A stretch of DNA of 7,613 bases from Chloroflexia bacterium (GTDB taxonomy: Bacteria; Chloroflexota; Chloroflexia; QHBQ01; JADMIH01), in NCBI GenBank assembly GCA_025927935.1, contig JAICKM010000324.1, positions 1 to 7,613 on the forward strand. The letters are read 5' to 3'. Shown here piece after piece: positions 1-7,383 of this stretch (position 1 is its first letter; each line of letters opens with the position of its first letter). The notes under the pieces were generated by a model. It was not told the DNA's origin. It was given only the letters and a program-made list of their open reading frames with translations, and made no database searches. The translations under genes and the position numbers were made by a program.

Positions 1-1112
1 ATCAGGCCCGCGGCCAGCCGCAGATCGGAGATGCGCGAATTGGTGCAACTGCCCAGGAAGACCACGTCCACCGGCTTGCCCAGCAGCGCCTGGCCCGGTT
101 GCAGGTTCATGTAGCGCAGCGCCTTGTCGAGCGCCTGGCGCTGGCTGGCGTCGGCCACGGCGTCCGGGTCGGGCACGCGCCCGTCGATGGGCATGCCCAT
201 GCCGGGATTGGTGCCGTAGGTGATCATCGGCGTGAGGCTGGCGGCATCCAGTGTGATGGTGCGGTCATAGGTCGCGCCGGGGTCGGTCGGCAGTTGCCGC
301 CAGGCGGCCACCGCCGCGTCCCAGGCCGCGCCCTGCGGCGCATGGGGCCGCCCGGCCAGGTAGGCGAACGTGGTCTCGTCGGGCGCGATCAGCCCGGCGC
401 GCGCCCCGCCCTCGATGGACATGTTGCAGATGGTCATCCGCTCTTCCATGTTCAGGCTGCGGATGGCCTCGCCGGTGTACTCGAACACGTAGCCGGTGCC
501 GCCGCCGATACCGATCTGGGCGATCACGGCCAGGATAATATCCTTGGCCCCCACGCCCGGCGGCAGTTGCCCGTCCACGCGCACTTCCATCGTGCGCGGT
601 TCGTTCTGGATCAGGCACTGGCTCGCCAGCACATGAGCGACCTCCGAGGTACCGATGCCGAAGGCCAGCGCGCCGAAAGCGCCGTGGGTGCTGGTATGGC
701 TGTCACCACAGACGATAGTCATGCCCGGCTGGGTGAAGCCCTGCTCCGGCCCGATTACGTGGACGATGCCCTGGCGGTCGTTGCCCAGTGCGTAGAGCGG
801 GATGCCGAAGTCGGCGCAGTTGCGCTCCAACTGAGTCAACTGGGCGGCGGCCTGCATATCGACCACGGCGATCGCGCCGTCCGCGCCGCGCGGTGTCGTG
901 GGCGTGGAATGGTCCATCGTCGCCAGCGTCTGCTCCGGGCGGCGCACGGTCATGCCGCGCTCCCGCAACTGGGTAAATGCCTGCGGCGAAGTCACCTCAT
1001 GGACGAGATGCAGATCGATATAGAGCACCGCCGGGGTCTCCGGCGTCTCCGCGCGAACCAGGTGACTCTCCCAAATTTTCTGAAACAGGGTCCGTGGACC
1101 TGTCTGTGCCAT
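1..1112 (-). CDS. leuC: 3-isopropylmalate dehydratase large subunit, LeuC (5' part, truncated by window edge)
   Basis: With LeuD, this subunit isomerises 2-isopropylmalate to 3-isopropylmalate in leucine synthesis. In bacteria with CimA the same enzyme is expected to isomerise citramalate. I translated 370 codons by hand from the ATG at 1112-1110 and found no stop before the left edge. Aconitase-family landmarks are clear: [10 protein letters not shown] near the N terminus (8-17), MDHSTPT (66-72), [14 protein letters not shown] (134-147), [12 protein letters not shown] (152-163), [10 protein letters not shown] (231-240) and GSCTNSR (354-360). Cys356 in the last motif is the first of three expected [4Fe-4S] ligands. 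The other two (a CxxC-type pair) and about 100 C-terminal residues lie outside the window. GGAGG at 1126-1122 sits 9 nt before the ATG and supports this start. A 161-nt gap separates it from ilvE, so it may have its own promoter. leuD and leuB probably follow, but this cannot be seen. Confidence 0.97.
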   Translation of the reverse strand, partial: MAQTGPRTLFQKIWESHLVRAETPETPAVLYIDLHLVHEVTSPQAFTQLRERGMTVRRPEQTLATMDHSTPTTPRGADGAIAVVDMQAAAQLTQLERNCADFGIPLYALGNDRQGIVHVIGPEQGFTQPGMTIVCGDSHTSTHGAFGALAFGIGTSEVAHVLASQCLIQNEPRTMEVRVDGQLPPGVGAKDIILAVIAQIGIGGGTGYVFEYTGEAIRSLNMEERMTICNMSIEGGARAGLIAPDETTFAYLAGRPHAPQGAAWDAAVAAWRQLPTDPGATYDRTITLDAASLTPMITYGTNPGMGMPIDGRVPDPDAVADASQRQALDKALRYMNLQPGQALLGKPVDVVFLGSCTNSRISDLRLAAGL

Positions 1113-1150
1113 AACCTCGAACCTCCAAATGTTACCTGTCATTTCACAAG

Positions 1151-1180
1151 TTTATAGCGGTCATCCCGGTAGGCAACCAA
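1151..1180 (-). promoter_or_regulatory. Candidate sigma70-type promoter for leuC
   Basis: Read on the minus strand, TATAAA (1156-1151) matches the -10 consensus at 5 of 6 positions. TTGGTT (1180-1175) lies 18 nt upstream and matches the -35 consensus only at TTG. Transcription would start near 1144, giving a leader of about 30 nt that contains the GGAGG of leuC. The surrounding AT-richer stretch stands out in this GC-rich window. The weak -35 makes this tentative. The -35 box lies at the edge of the palindromic repeat. Confidence 0.4.
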
Positions 1181-1265
1181 CCTCTCCCCCCGCCCCTCCC
1201 CGCGGCGGGGAGGGGCGTCGCTCGTCACTCGTTTCCCCCCTTCCCGTTCCGGGAAGGGGGTTAGG
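1181..1265. repeat. Compound intergenic palindromic element (REP/MITE-like)
   Basis: Two perfect inverted repeats lie side by side. The first has 13-bp arms at 1191-1203 and 1205-1217 with one base between them, so the physical loop must open a few inner pairs. The second has 11-bp arms at 1236-1246 and 1250-1260 with loop TTC. Between them, 1216-1232 carries a 7-bp direct repeat (CGTCGCT, CGTCACT, then CGT). The outer ends, CCTCTCCCCC (1181-1190) and GGGGGTTAGG (1256-1265), are inverted copies at 8 of 10 positions, so the whole unit has imperfect terminal symmetry. No ORF is present. Such G/C-run palindromes are typical of dispersed intergenic repeats in GC-rich bacteria, and I recall similar ones in Chloroflexota. 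Repetition elsewhere in the genome cannot be seen from one copy. Confidence 0.6.
1236..1260 (-). terminator. Strong hairpin downstream of ilvE, possible terminator or 3'-end stabiliser
   Basis: The perfect 11-bp stem with a 3-nt loop begins 13 nt after the ilvE stop codon on the transcribed strand. It is followed by GAAACGAG rather than a run of U, so it is not a canonical intrinsic terminator. It could still cause partial termination, act with Rho, or protect the ilvE mRNA end from 3' exonucleases. It is also one arm of the compound repeat, so its effect on transcription may be incidental. Confidence 0.3.
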
Positions 1266-1273
1266 CCGGTCCC

Positions 1274-2200
1274 CTACGCTTCCAGATAGTCGAGCCAGCC
1301 CCAACGGTCGCGGGTCTCGCCGTTGAACAGGCCGAAGAACGCCTTCTGAATATCCGTGGTGATCGGGCCACGCTTGCCGGTGCCGATCACCAGGCGATCC
1401 ACCGACCGGATGGGCGAGACTTCGGCGGCGGTGCCGGTGAAGAACAACTCGTCGGCCAGGTAGAGCGCCTCGCGGGGCAAGGTCTGCTCGCGGACCTCAT
1501 AGCCCATATCGCGGGCCAGAGTCATCACGGTGTCGCGGGTGATGCCGGGCAGCAGGGCGGCAGTGATCGGCGGCGTGTAGATCACGCCGTCGCGGATCAC
1601 GAACAGGTTCTCGCCCGCGCCCTCGCTAAGCTGGCCGTTCACATCGAGCGCGATGCCTTCCACATAGCCGTTGCGTTCGGCCTCCATGGTGATCAGTTGC
1701 GAGGACAGATAGTTCCCGGCGGCCTTCGCCATGGCCGGGATGGTGTTGGGCGCCATGCGCGTCCAGGACGAGACGGTCACATCGGCGCCGTTCTCCAGCG
1801 CGTCTTCGCCCAGGTATGCGCCCCAGTTCCAGGCCGCGATCATCACCTCGACCGGGTTCTTGAGCGGCGACGGGGCGATCTCGCCGTAGCCGCGCCAGAC
1901 CAGCGGGCGGATGTAGGCGCTCTTGAGGCCGTTCTCGCGCACGACGCGTTTGCAAGCGTCCAGCAGTTGCACGGCGTCAAAGCGCAGTTCCATACGATAG
2001 ACTTTGGCCGAGTCGAACAGACGGCGGATATGCGGCGCCGGGCGGAACAGGGCCGAACCATTCGGCGTATCATAGCAGCGGATGCCCTCGAACACCGAGG
2101 AACCATAATGCATGGCGTGGGTCAGTACGTGGACGGTCGCCTTCTCCCAGGGCACCATCTCGCCGTTGAACCAGATATATTTTGTAGCAGGAATAGGCAT
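1274..2200 (-). CDS. ilvE: Branched-chain amino acid aminotransferase
   Basis: This cytosolic PLP enzyme (fold-type IV) transfers the amino group between glutamate and the 2-oxoacids of leucine, isoleucine and valine, the final step of all three pathways. The 308-residue length is normal. Landmarks include YIWFNGEMVPW (8-18), HYGSSVFEGIRCY (31-43), YIRPLVWRGYG (96-106), AKAAGNYLSSQL (158-169) with Lys159 as the expected Schiff-base lysine, GIALDVNGQLSEGAGENLF (182-200), PGITRDTV (218-225) and TGTAAEVSPIRSVD (255-268). The C-terminal AFFGLFNGETRDRWGWLD stretch is the characteristic IlvE ending. AAAGGAG (2214-2208) lies 7 nt before the ATG. It follows cimA after 36 nt and is the last gene of the tightly spaced block, since the next gap (161 nt) contains a palindromic element. 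D-amino acid aminotransferase and ADC lyase share the fold but lack this degree of IlvE-like sequence. Confidence 0.97.
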   Translation of the reverse strand: MPIPATKYIWFNGEMVPWEKATVHVLTHAMHYGSSVFEGIRCYDTPNGSALFRPAPHIRRLFDSAKVYRMELRFDAVQLLDACKRVVRENGLKSAYIRPLVWRGYGEIAPSPLKNPVEVMIAAWNWGAYLGEDALENGADVTVSSWTRMAPNTIPAMAKAAGNYLSSQLITMEAERNGYVEGIALDVNGQLSEGAGENLFVIRDGVIYTPPITAALLPGITRDTVMTLARDMGYEVREQTLPREALYLADELFFTGTAAEVSPIRSVDRLVIGTGKRGPITTDIQKAFFGLFNGETRDRWGWLDYLEA

Positions 2201-2230
2201 TCGAGGTCTCCTTTAGATGCGTTATGGATG

Positions 2231-2246
2231 GGCCGGTCAGCCGGCC
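2231..2246 (-). other. Perfect hairpin enclosing the cimA stop codon
   Basis: GGCCGG (2231-2236) and CCGGCC (2241-2246) form a perfect 6-bp G/C stem with a 4-nt loop. The cimA TGA (2239-2237) lies in that loop. No U-tract follows on the transcribed strand, and the ilvE Shine-Dalgarno is 17 nt further on. It might influence ribosome release, reinitiation at ilvE or RNA processing. G/C palindromes of this size also arise by chance in such DNA. Confidence 0.35.
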
Positions 2247-3817
2247 AGGGCCACCGCCCGCGGCTTGGCCCCACGACGCAACAGCGGCAATTCCAGGCTA
2301 TCGGCCAGGGCCTGCCAGCTTGCCGCGATGATATTCTCCGAGCACCCCACGGTGCTCCAGCGTTCCTCGCCGCACGCCGACTCGATCAGCACGCGCGGAC
2401 GGGCCGCCGTGCCCAGGTACTCATCGACGATACGTACTTTATAGTCCACCAGGTGGATGTCGGCCAGTTCGGGATAGTGCGGCAGCAGCGCCTTGCGCGC
2501 AGCGCGGTCAAGGGCGTTCACCGGGCCGTCGCCTTGGGCGGCGGTGTGCATCACCTCGTCGCCCACGCGGATCTTGACCGTGGCCTGCGACATCACGGCG
2601 TTGGGGCCGCGCTTCTCGACCAGCACCGTGAAGTCGAGCAGTTCAAACGGCGCGACGTAATCGGGATCGGATCGGCGTACCAGCATCTCGAAGGAACCCT
2701 CGGCGGCCTCGAACTGGAAGCCGTCGTTCTCCAACTCCTTGATGCGCTCCAGCACGGCCCGCTCGTTGCCGTTCAGAGTCAGCCCCAGCGATGCGGCGCG
2801 CATGCGCACGTTGCCGCGCCCGGCCAGTTCGCTCACCACCACGCGCAGCTCGTTGCCGACCAGCGTTGGGTCAACGTGCTGATAGCTCTCGGCTACTTTG
2901 GCGATGGCCGCCACGTGTACGCCACCCTTGTGGGCGAAGGCGCTGTGGCCCACGTAGGGCGCGTGGGTGTCGGGGTTCAGGTTTGCCACGGCGGCGACGA
3001 ACTGCGAGACCTCGCTGAGGCGGCGCAGTTGCTCCGGCGCCACACAGGCGTAGCCGCGCTTGAGTTGCAGGTTGGCGATCAGCGGCACCAGGTCCATGTT
3101 GCCGCAACGCTCGCCGTAGCCGTTGATGGTGCCCTGCACCTGGCGGCACCCGGCGTCCACCGCGGCCATGGCATTGGCGACCGCCAGCGCCCCATCGTTG
3201 TGCGTGTGGATGCCCAGGGGCGTCTGCACATGCTCGCGTGCCACGCGCACCGTCTCCGCCACTTGGTCGGGCAGCGCGCCGCCGTTGGTGTCGCAGAGCA
3301 CGATCCAATCGGCGCCCGCCGCCGCGGCGGCCTGGATGGTCGCCAGGGCGTAGTCCGGGTCGAGCCGGTAGCCGTCGAAGAAGTGCTCGGCGTCGTAGAC
3401 CACCTCTTTGCCCCGCGCCTTGAAGTAGGCCACGCTGTCGGTGATCATGCGCAGGTTTTCCTCGCGCGTGGTCTCCAGCACCCGTTCCACATGCAGCGTC
3501 GAGCTTTTGCCGAACATGGTCACGACCGGCGTGCCGGCGGCGACGAGCGCCTGGATGTTGGCATCGTCCTCACAGCGGGTATTGGCGTGGCGCGTGCTGC
3601 CGAACGCCGCGACACGGGCGTTGCGCAACGGCACATCGGCGATGCGCACGAAGAACTCGGCGTCCTTGGGGTTCGATCCCGGCCAGCCGCCCTCGATGTA
3701 GTGGACGCCCAGACTGTCGAGTTCGCGGGCGATCTTGACCTTGTCGGCGGCGGAGAGCGACAGGCCCTCGCGCTGGGTGCCGTCGCGGAGCGTCGTGTCG
3801 TAGAGTAGGATCTGCAT
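2237..3817 (-). CDS. cimA: (R)-citramalate synthase, long Geobacter-type
   Basis: CimA condenses pyruvate with acetyl-CoA to (R)-citramalate, the entry step of the threonine-independent route to 2-oxobutyrate and isoleucine. The 526-residue protein has the HMG-CoA-lyase-like TIM barrel first: YDTTLRDGTQREG (6-18) with Arg11 and metal ligand Asp12, LCDTNGG (174-180), HTHND (204-208) with metal ligands His204 and His206, and GYGERCGN (233-240) with Asn240. SAFAHKGGVH (292-301) marks the linker domain. A LeuA-like regulatory dimerisation domain fills about 395-510, including the GDGPVNALDRAARKAL stretch. The GTQREG and IEGGWPGSNPKD (41-52) wording separates this family from LeuA and homocitrate synthase. 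Start at ATG 3817-3815 is supported by AGAGGAG upstream and by the catalytic motif following at once. It begins 15 nt after leuA. Feedback control by isoleucine is usual for CimA but not proven here. Confidence 0.93.
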   Translation of the reverse strand: MQILLYDTTLRDGTQREGLSLSAADKVKIARELDSLGVHYIEGGWPGSNPKDAEFFVRIADVPLRNARVAAFGSTRHANTRCEDDANIQALVAAGTPVVTMFGKSSTLHVERVLETTREENLRMITDSVAYFKARGKEVVYDAEHFFDGYRLDPDYALATIQAAAAAGADWIVLCDTNGGALPDQVAETVRVAREHVQTPLGIHTHNDGALAVANAMAAVDAGCRQVQGTINGYGERCGNMDLVPLIANLQLKRGYACVAPEQLRRLSEVSQFVAAVANLNPDTHAPYVGHSAFAHKGGVHVAAIAKVAESYQHVDPTLVGNELRVVVSELAGRGNVRMRAASLGLTLNGNERAVLERIKELENDGFQFEAAEGSFEMLVRRSDPDYVAPFELLDFTVLVEKRGPNAVMSQATVKIRVGDEVMHTAAQGDGPVNALDRAARKALLPHYPELADIHLVDYKVRIVDEYLGTAARPRVLIESACGEERWSTVGCSENIIAASWQALADSLELPLLRRGAKPRAVALAG

Positions 3818-3832
3818 GGGCGACTCCTCTGC

Positions 3833-5488
<1,656 letters not shown>

Positions 5489-5498
5489 GGTGCTTAGG

Positions 5499-5505
5499 CT
5501 CCTCA
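5499..5505 (-). promoter_or_regulatory. leuA ribosome binding site overlapping the ilvC stop codon
   Basis: The transcribed strand reads TGAGGAG: the TGA ends ilvC and its last two bases start the GAGGAG Shine-Dalgarno of leuA. The ATG of leuA follows 10 nt later. The arrangement places a terminating ribosome directly on the next initiation site, which favours translational coupling of ilvC and leuA and confirms they share an mRNA. Confidence 0.7.
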
Positions 5506-6525
5506 GGCGCCGCCCTGCCCCGGAACAACTTCCTTGGGGTTGACAAAGGGCATCATCCGGCGCAGCTTGTGGCCGACGCCTTCAATCGGGTGCTCGACAT
5601 CCTGCCGGCGCATGCGATTGAAGTTCGGGCGGCCGTTGCGGTTCTCCGCGATCCACTCCTCGGCAAAGGTCCCGTCCTGGATATTGGTCAGCAGTTCGCG
5701 CATAGCTTCGCGGGTCTGCTCGTTGATGATGCGGCTGCCCGCGATATAGTCGCCGTACTCGGCGGTGTCGGAGACCGAGTAGCGCATGTAGTTCAGCCCG
5801 CCCTGATAGAACAGGTCCACGATCAGCTTCAGTTCGTGCATACACTCGAAGTAGGCGACTTCGGGCTGATAACCCGCCTCGACCAGCGTCTCAAACCCGG
5901 CCTTGACCAGCGCCGAGACGCCGCCGCAGAGGACGGCTTGCTCGCCGAACAGGTCGGTCTCGGTCTCTTCGGTGAAGGTGGTCAGCAGCACACCCGCGCG
6001 GGTGGCGCCGAGGGCCTTACCGTAGGCCAGCGCGTCTTCGAGCGCATGGCCCGACGCATCCTGATGCACGGCGACGAGGGCGGGCACGCCGCCGCCCTGG
6101 GTGTAGACCTCGCGCACGCGGTGGCCGGGCGCCTTGGGCGCGATCATGCTCACGTCCACATCGGCGGGCGGCACGATCTGGCCGTAGCGGATGTTGAAGC
6201 CGTGGGCGAACATGAGCGTCTTGCCCGCGCTCAGGTTCGGGCCGATGGCGTCGTTGTAGAGCGCGGCCTGGCCGGTGTCCGGCGTGACGATCATGATCAC
6301 GCTCGCTTCCTTCACCGCGTCGGCGACGGGCAGCACACGCAGCCCCGCGGCCTCGGCCTTGGCCCAGCTTTTCGAGCCTTCGTACAGGCCGACGCGCACG
6401 TCCAGCCCGCTCTCTTTGAGATTCAGCGCGTGGGCGTGGCCCTGGCTGCCAAAGCCGATGATCGCCACCGGGCGCCCCTGCAACCGTGCCACATCGGCCT
6501 GCTTGTCGTAGAAGAGTTCTGCCAT
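5503..6525 (-). CDS. ilvC: Ketol-acid reductoisomerase, class I
   Basis: IlvC performs the Mg2+-dependent alkyl shift and NAD(P)H reduction that turn 2-acetolactate and 2-aceto-2-hydroxybutyrate into the dihydroxyacids of the valine/leucine and isoleucine branches. The 340 residues match the short class I form. The Rossmann motif [13 protein letters not shown] is at 24-36. The loop GLYEGSKSW (46-54) has Ser51 and Ser53, which suggests NADPH preference. AHGFNI (107-112) holds the catalytic His108. The all-helical domain has TETDLFGEQ (188-196) with Mg ligands Asp191 and Glu195, and FECMHELK (226-233) with Glu227 and Glu231. The reading frame is open 31 codons further upstream to 6618, but I chose the ATG at 6525-6523. 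AAAGGAG (6541-6535) lies 9 nt before it, the family normally begins at MAELFYD-like sequence, and the extension overlaps the preceding ORF with no family-like sequence. leuA follows after 14 nt. Confidence 0.98.
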   Translation of the reverse strand: MAELFYDKQADVARLQGRPVAIIGFGSQGHAHALNLKESGLDVRVGLYEGSKSWAKAEAAGLRVLPVADAVKEASVIMIVTPDTGQAALYNDAIGPNLSAGKTLMFAHGFNIRYGQIVPPADVDVSMIAPKAPGHRVREVYTQGGGVPALVAVHQDASGHALEDALAYGKALGATRAGVLLTTFTEETETDLFGEQAVLCGGVSALVKAGFETLVEAGYQPEVAYFECMHELKLIVDLFYQGGLNYMRYSVSDTAEYGDYIAGSRIINEQTREAMRELLTNIQDGTFAEEWIAENRNGRPNFNRMRRQDVEHPIEGVGHKLRRMMPFVNPKEVVPGQGGA

Positions 6526-6575
6526 CGGGTTCTGCTCCTTTCGAGCCGTTACAAATAATCCGCCTGCACGGACAA

Positions 6576-6773
6576 TTAGTCCATCATCTCGCCGTAGTTG
6601 GCCCACAGGGCGCACCAATCGGTGCCGTCTTCTTCGGTGTGATCCTTCGCCGCGGGCGCGGGGGTCTCGGCGGCCTCGGGCCGGCGGGTGGCCTCCGTGC
6701 CGGCGAGCAACAGGCGCATGGTGTCGTCGAAGGTGGGGCGGGTCTCAGTGGTGGTGGTATTACTCTGGCGCAT
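6576..6773 (-). CDS. Small acidic protein of unknown function between ilvN and ilvC
   Basis: I do not recognise this 65-residue protein. It is probably real: AAGGAGG (6785-6779) lies 5 nt before the ATG, it lies on the operon strand, and it fills an otherwise unexplained gap with 62 nt to ilvN and 50 nt to ilvC. Visible parts are a Thr-rich N terminus (TTTTET, 6-11), a short possibly helical segment [11 protein letters not shown] (15-25), a Pro/Ala/Glu-rich linker (about 28-48) and an aromatic end, [14 protein letters not shown] (52-65). There are 13 acidic residues against 6 basic, and 12 threonines. There is no signal peptide or membrane segment. The three consecutive leucines use CTG, TTG and CTC, and there is no BCAA-rich run or overlapping terminator, so it does not resemble an attenuator leader peptide. 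Its position suggests a role linked to acetolactate synthase or IlvC, which is inference only. It could be a lineage-specific regulatory peptide or a non-functional remnant. Confidence 0.65.
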   Translation of the reverse strand: MRQSNTTTTETRPTFDDTMRLLLAGTEATRRPEAAETPAPAAKDHTEEDGTDWCALWANYGEMMD

Positions 6774-6790
6774 GGTGTCCTCCTTGGTTG

Positions 6791-6804
6791 GAACGAGATC
6801 GTTC
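6791..6804. promoter_or_regulatory. 14-bp dyad upstream of the small ORF
   Basis: GAACGA and TCGTTC form perfect 6-bp arms around a 2-nt centre, just upstream of the small ORF's Shine-Dalgarno. The short spacer suits a DNA operator more than an RNA hairpin. No -35/-10 pair is evident beside it, and its length allows a chance origin. Confidence 0.25.
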
Positions 6805-6811
6805 GTTGTGT

Positions 6812-6830
6812 GCCCGGCGGCCGGCCGGGC
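6812..6830 (-). other. GC hairpin just after the ilvN stop codon
   Basis: GCCCGGC (6812-6818) and GCCGGGC (6824-6830) form a perfect 7-bp stem with a 5-nt loop. It starts 5 nt after the ilvN TAG (6838-6836) on the transcribed strand. The following bases, ACACAACG, have no U-run, so it is not a standard intrinsic terminator. It may set the ratio of ilvBN to downstream message by attenuation or RNA processing. Confidence 0.4.
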
Positions 6831-6835
6831 GTCGT

Positions 6836-7363
6836 CTAGGCCGGCACGTGGCCATTGGTCAGTTCGGCGAGGGCGGCGGGCGCCTGAACGCTCTGCCCCC
6901 CGCGCATCATGGCGATGCGCCCGGTCCGCGTCAGCTCTTTGAGGCCGAAGGGCCGGACGGCTTCGATAAACGTCTCGACCTTGGCCGGGGCCGCGGTCAG
7001 TTCGATGATCATGGTATTCGTGCCCGCGTCGGCCACCTGGGCGCCGAAGACGGCCGTCTGGGCCATGATTTCGGCGCGCTGGGCGCTGGGCGCGTGGATC
7101 TTCATGAGCACGGTTTCGCGCTCCACCGTCTGCTCGTCGGTCACGTCGGTGACTTTGAGCACCTCGATCAGGCGGTAGAGTTGCTTGACCACCTGCTCGA
7201 CATCGGGGGCCTCGATGACCATGGTCATGCGGCTGACGCCCGGCACCTCACTGTGGCCCACGGCCAGGCTCTCGATGTTGAATCCCCGGCGGCGAAACAG
7301 GCTGACGACGCGATTCAGCACGCCGGGCCGGTCTTGCATCAGGGCAACCAGGGTGTGTGTCAA
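6836..7363 (-). CDS. ilvN: Acetolactate synthase small (regulatory) subunit
   Basis: This subunit binds the IlvB catalytic subunit, raises its activity and confers feedback inhibition by valine. The 175 residues are typical. An ACT domain occupies about 3-76: LVALMQDRPGVLNRVVSLFRRRGFNIESL runs from 5 to 33, followed by SRMTMVIE (44-51). Gly14 and Asn29 fall at the positions known in E. coli IlvH to be needed for valine binding, so valine control is expected. The C-terminal ALS small-subunit domain (about 83-155) includes ETVLMKIHAP (83-92) and ELTRTGRIAMMRG (143-155). The start codon is TTG (7363-7361), preceded by AGGAGGAG at 7 nt, and the encoded protein then begins exactly where the family does. 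It follows ilvB after 20 nt. The symbol ilvH is equally applicable. Confidence 0.97.
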   Translation of the reverse strand: MTHTLVALMQDRPGVLNRVVSLFRRRGFNIESLAVGHSEVPGVSRMTMVIEAPDVEQVVKQLYRLIEVLKVTDVTDEQTVERETVLMKIHAPSAQRAEIMAQTAVFGAQVADAGTNTMIIELTAAPAKVETFIEAVRPFGLKELTRTGRIAMMRGGQSVQAPAALAELTNGHVPA

Positions 7364-7370
7364 CGTTTTG

Positions 7371-7378
7371 CTCCTCCT
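7371..7378 (-). promoter_or_regulatory. Strong ribosome binding site that fixes the TTG start of ilvN
   Basis: AGGAGGAG on the minus strand ends 7 nt before TTG at 7363-7361, an ideal distance. The next in-frame ATG of ilvN is at Met9, inside the first ACT-domain strand, so the TTG is the credible start. The site sits in the 20-nt gap after the ilvB stop. Confidence 0.75.
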
Positions 7379-7383
7379 ACAGG

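Noticed and set aside
99..1157. A 352-codon plus-strand frame opposite leuC
   Set aside because: It is a shadow of leuC, whose minus-strand frame shows all aconitase-family motifs. The antisense product has no recognisable domain and a low-complexity His/Arg/Ala/Gly composition.
1181..1232. A CRISPR-like or tandem repeat array around the 7-bp direct repeats
   Set aside because: There are only about 2.4 imperfect copies of a 7-mer, with no spacers. It is better explained as part of the palindromic element.
1697..3808. A 703-codon open frame on the plus strand, antisense to cimA and part of ilvE
   Set aside because: It lies opposite two intact conserved enzymes. Long antisense frames are expected in GC-rich genes because stop codons are rare there. 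The product is His/Arg/Gly/Ala-rich with no recognisable domain, and it crosses a real gene boundary.
5569..6558. A 329-codon plus-strand frame opposite ilvC
   Set aside because: It is an antisense shadow of a highly conserved enzyme, with no domain signature.
6526..6575. A possible internal promoter between the small ORF and ilvC (TTGTCC as a -35)
   Set aside because: No acceptable -10 box occurs at 16-18 nt. The gap is explained by the ilvC ribosome site.
6526..6618. A 31-residue N-terminal extension of IlvC
   Set aside because: The extension overlaps the end of the upstream small ORF and resembles no KARI. A good Shine-Dalgarno supports the start at 6525.
6576..6773. The small ORF as a transcription-attenuation leader peptide
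   Set aside because: It has only one Leu-Leu-Leu run with mixed codons, no Val or Ile cluster, and no terminator/antiterminator pair with a U-run downstream. It also lies inside the operon rather than at its front.
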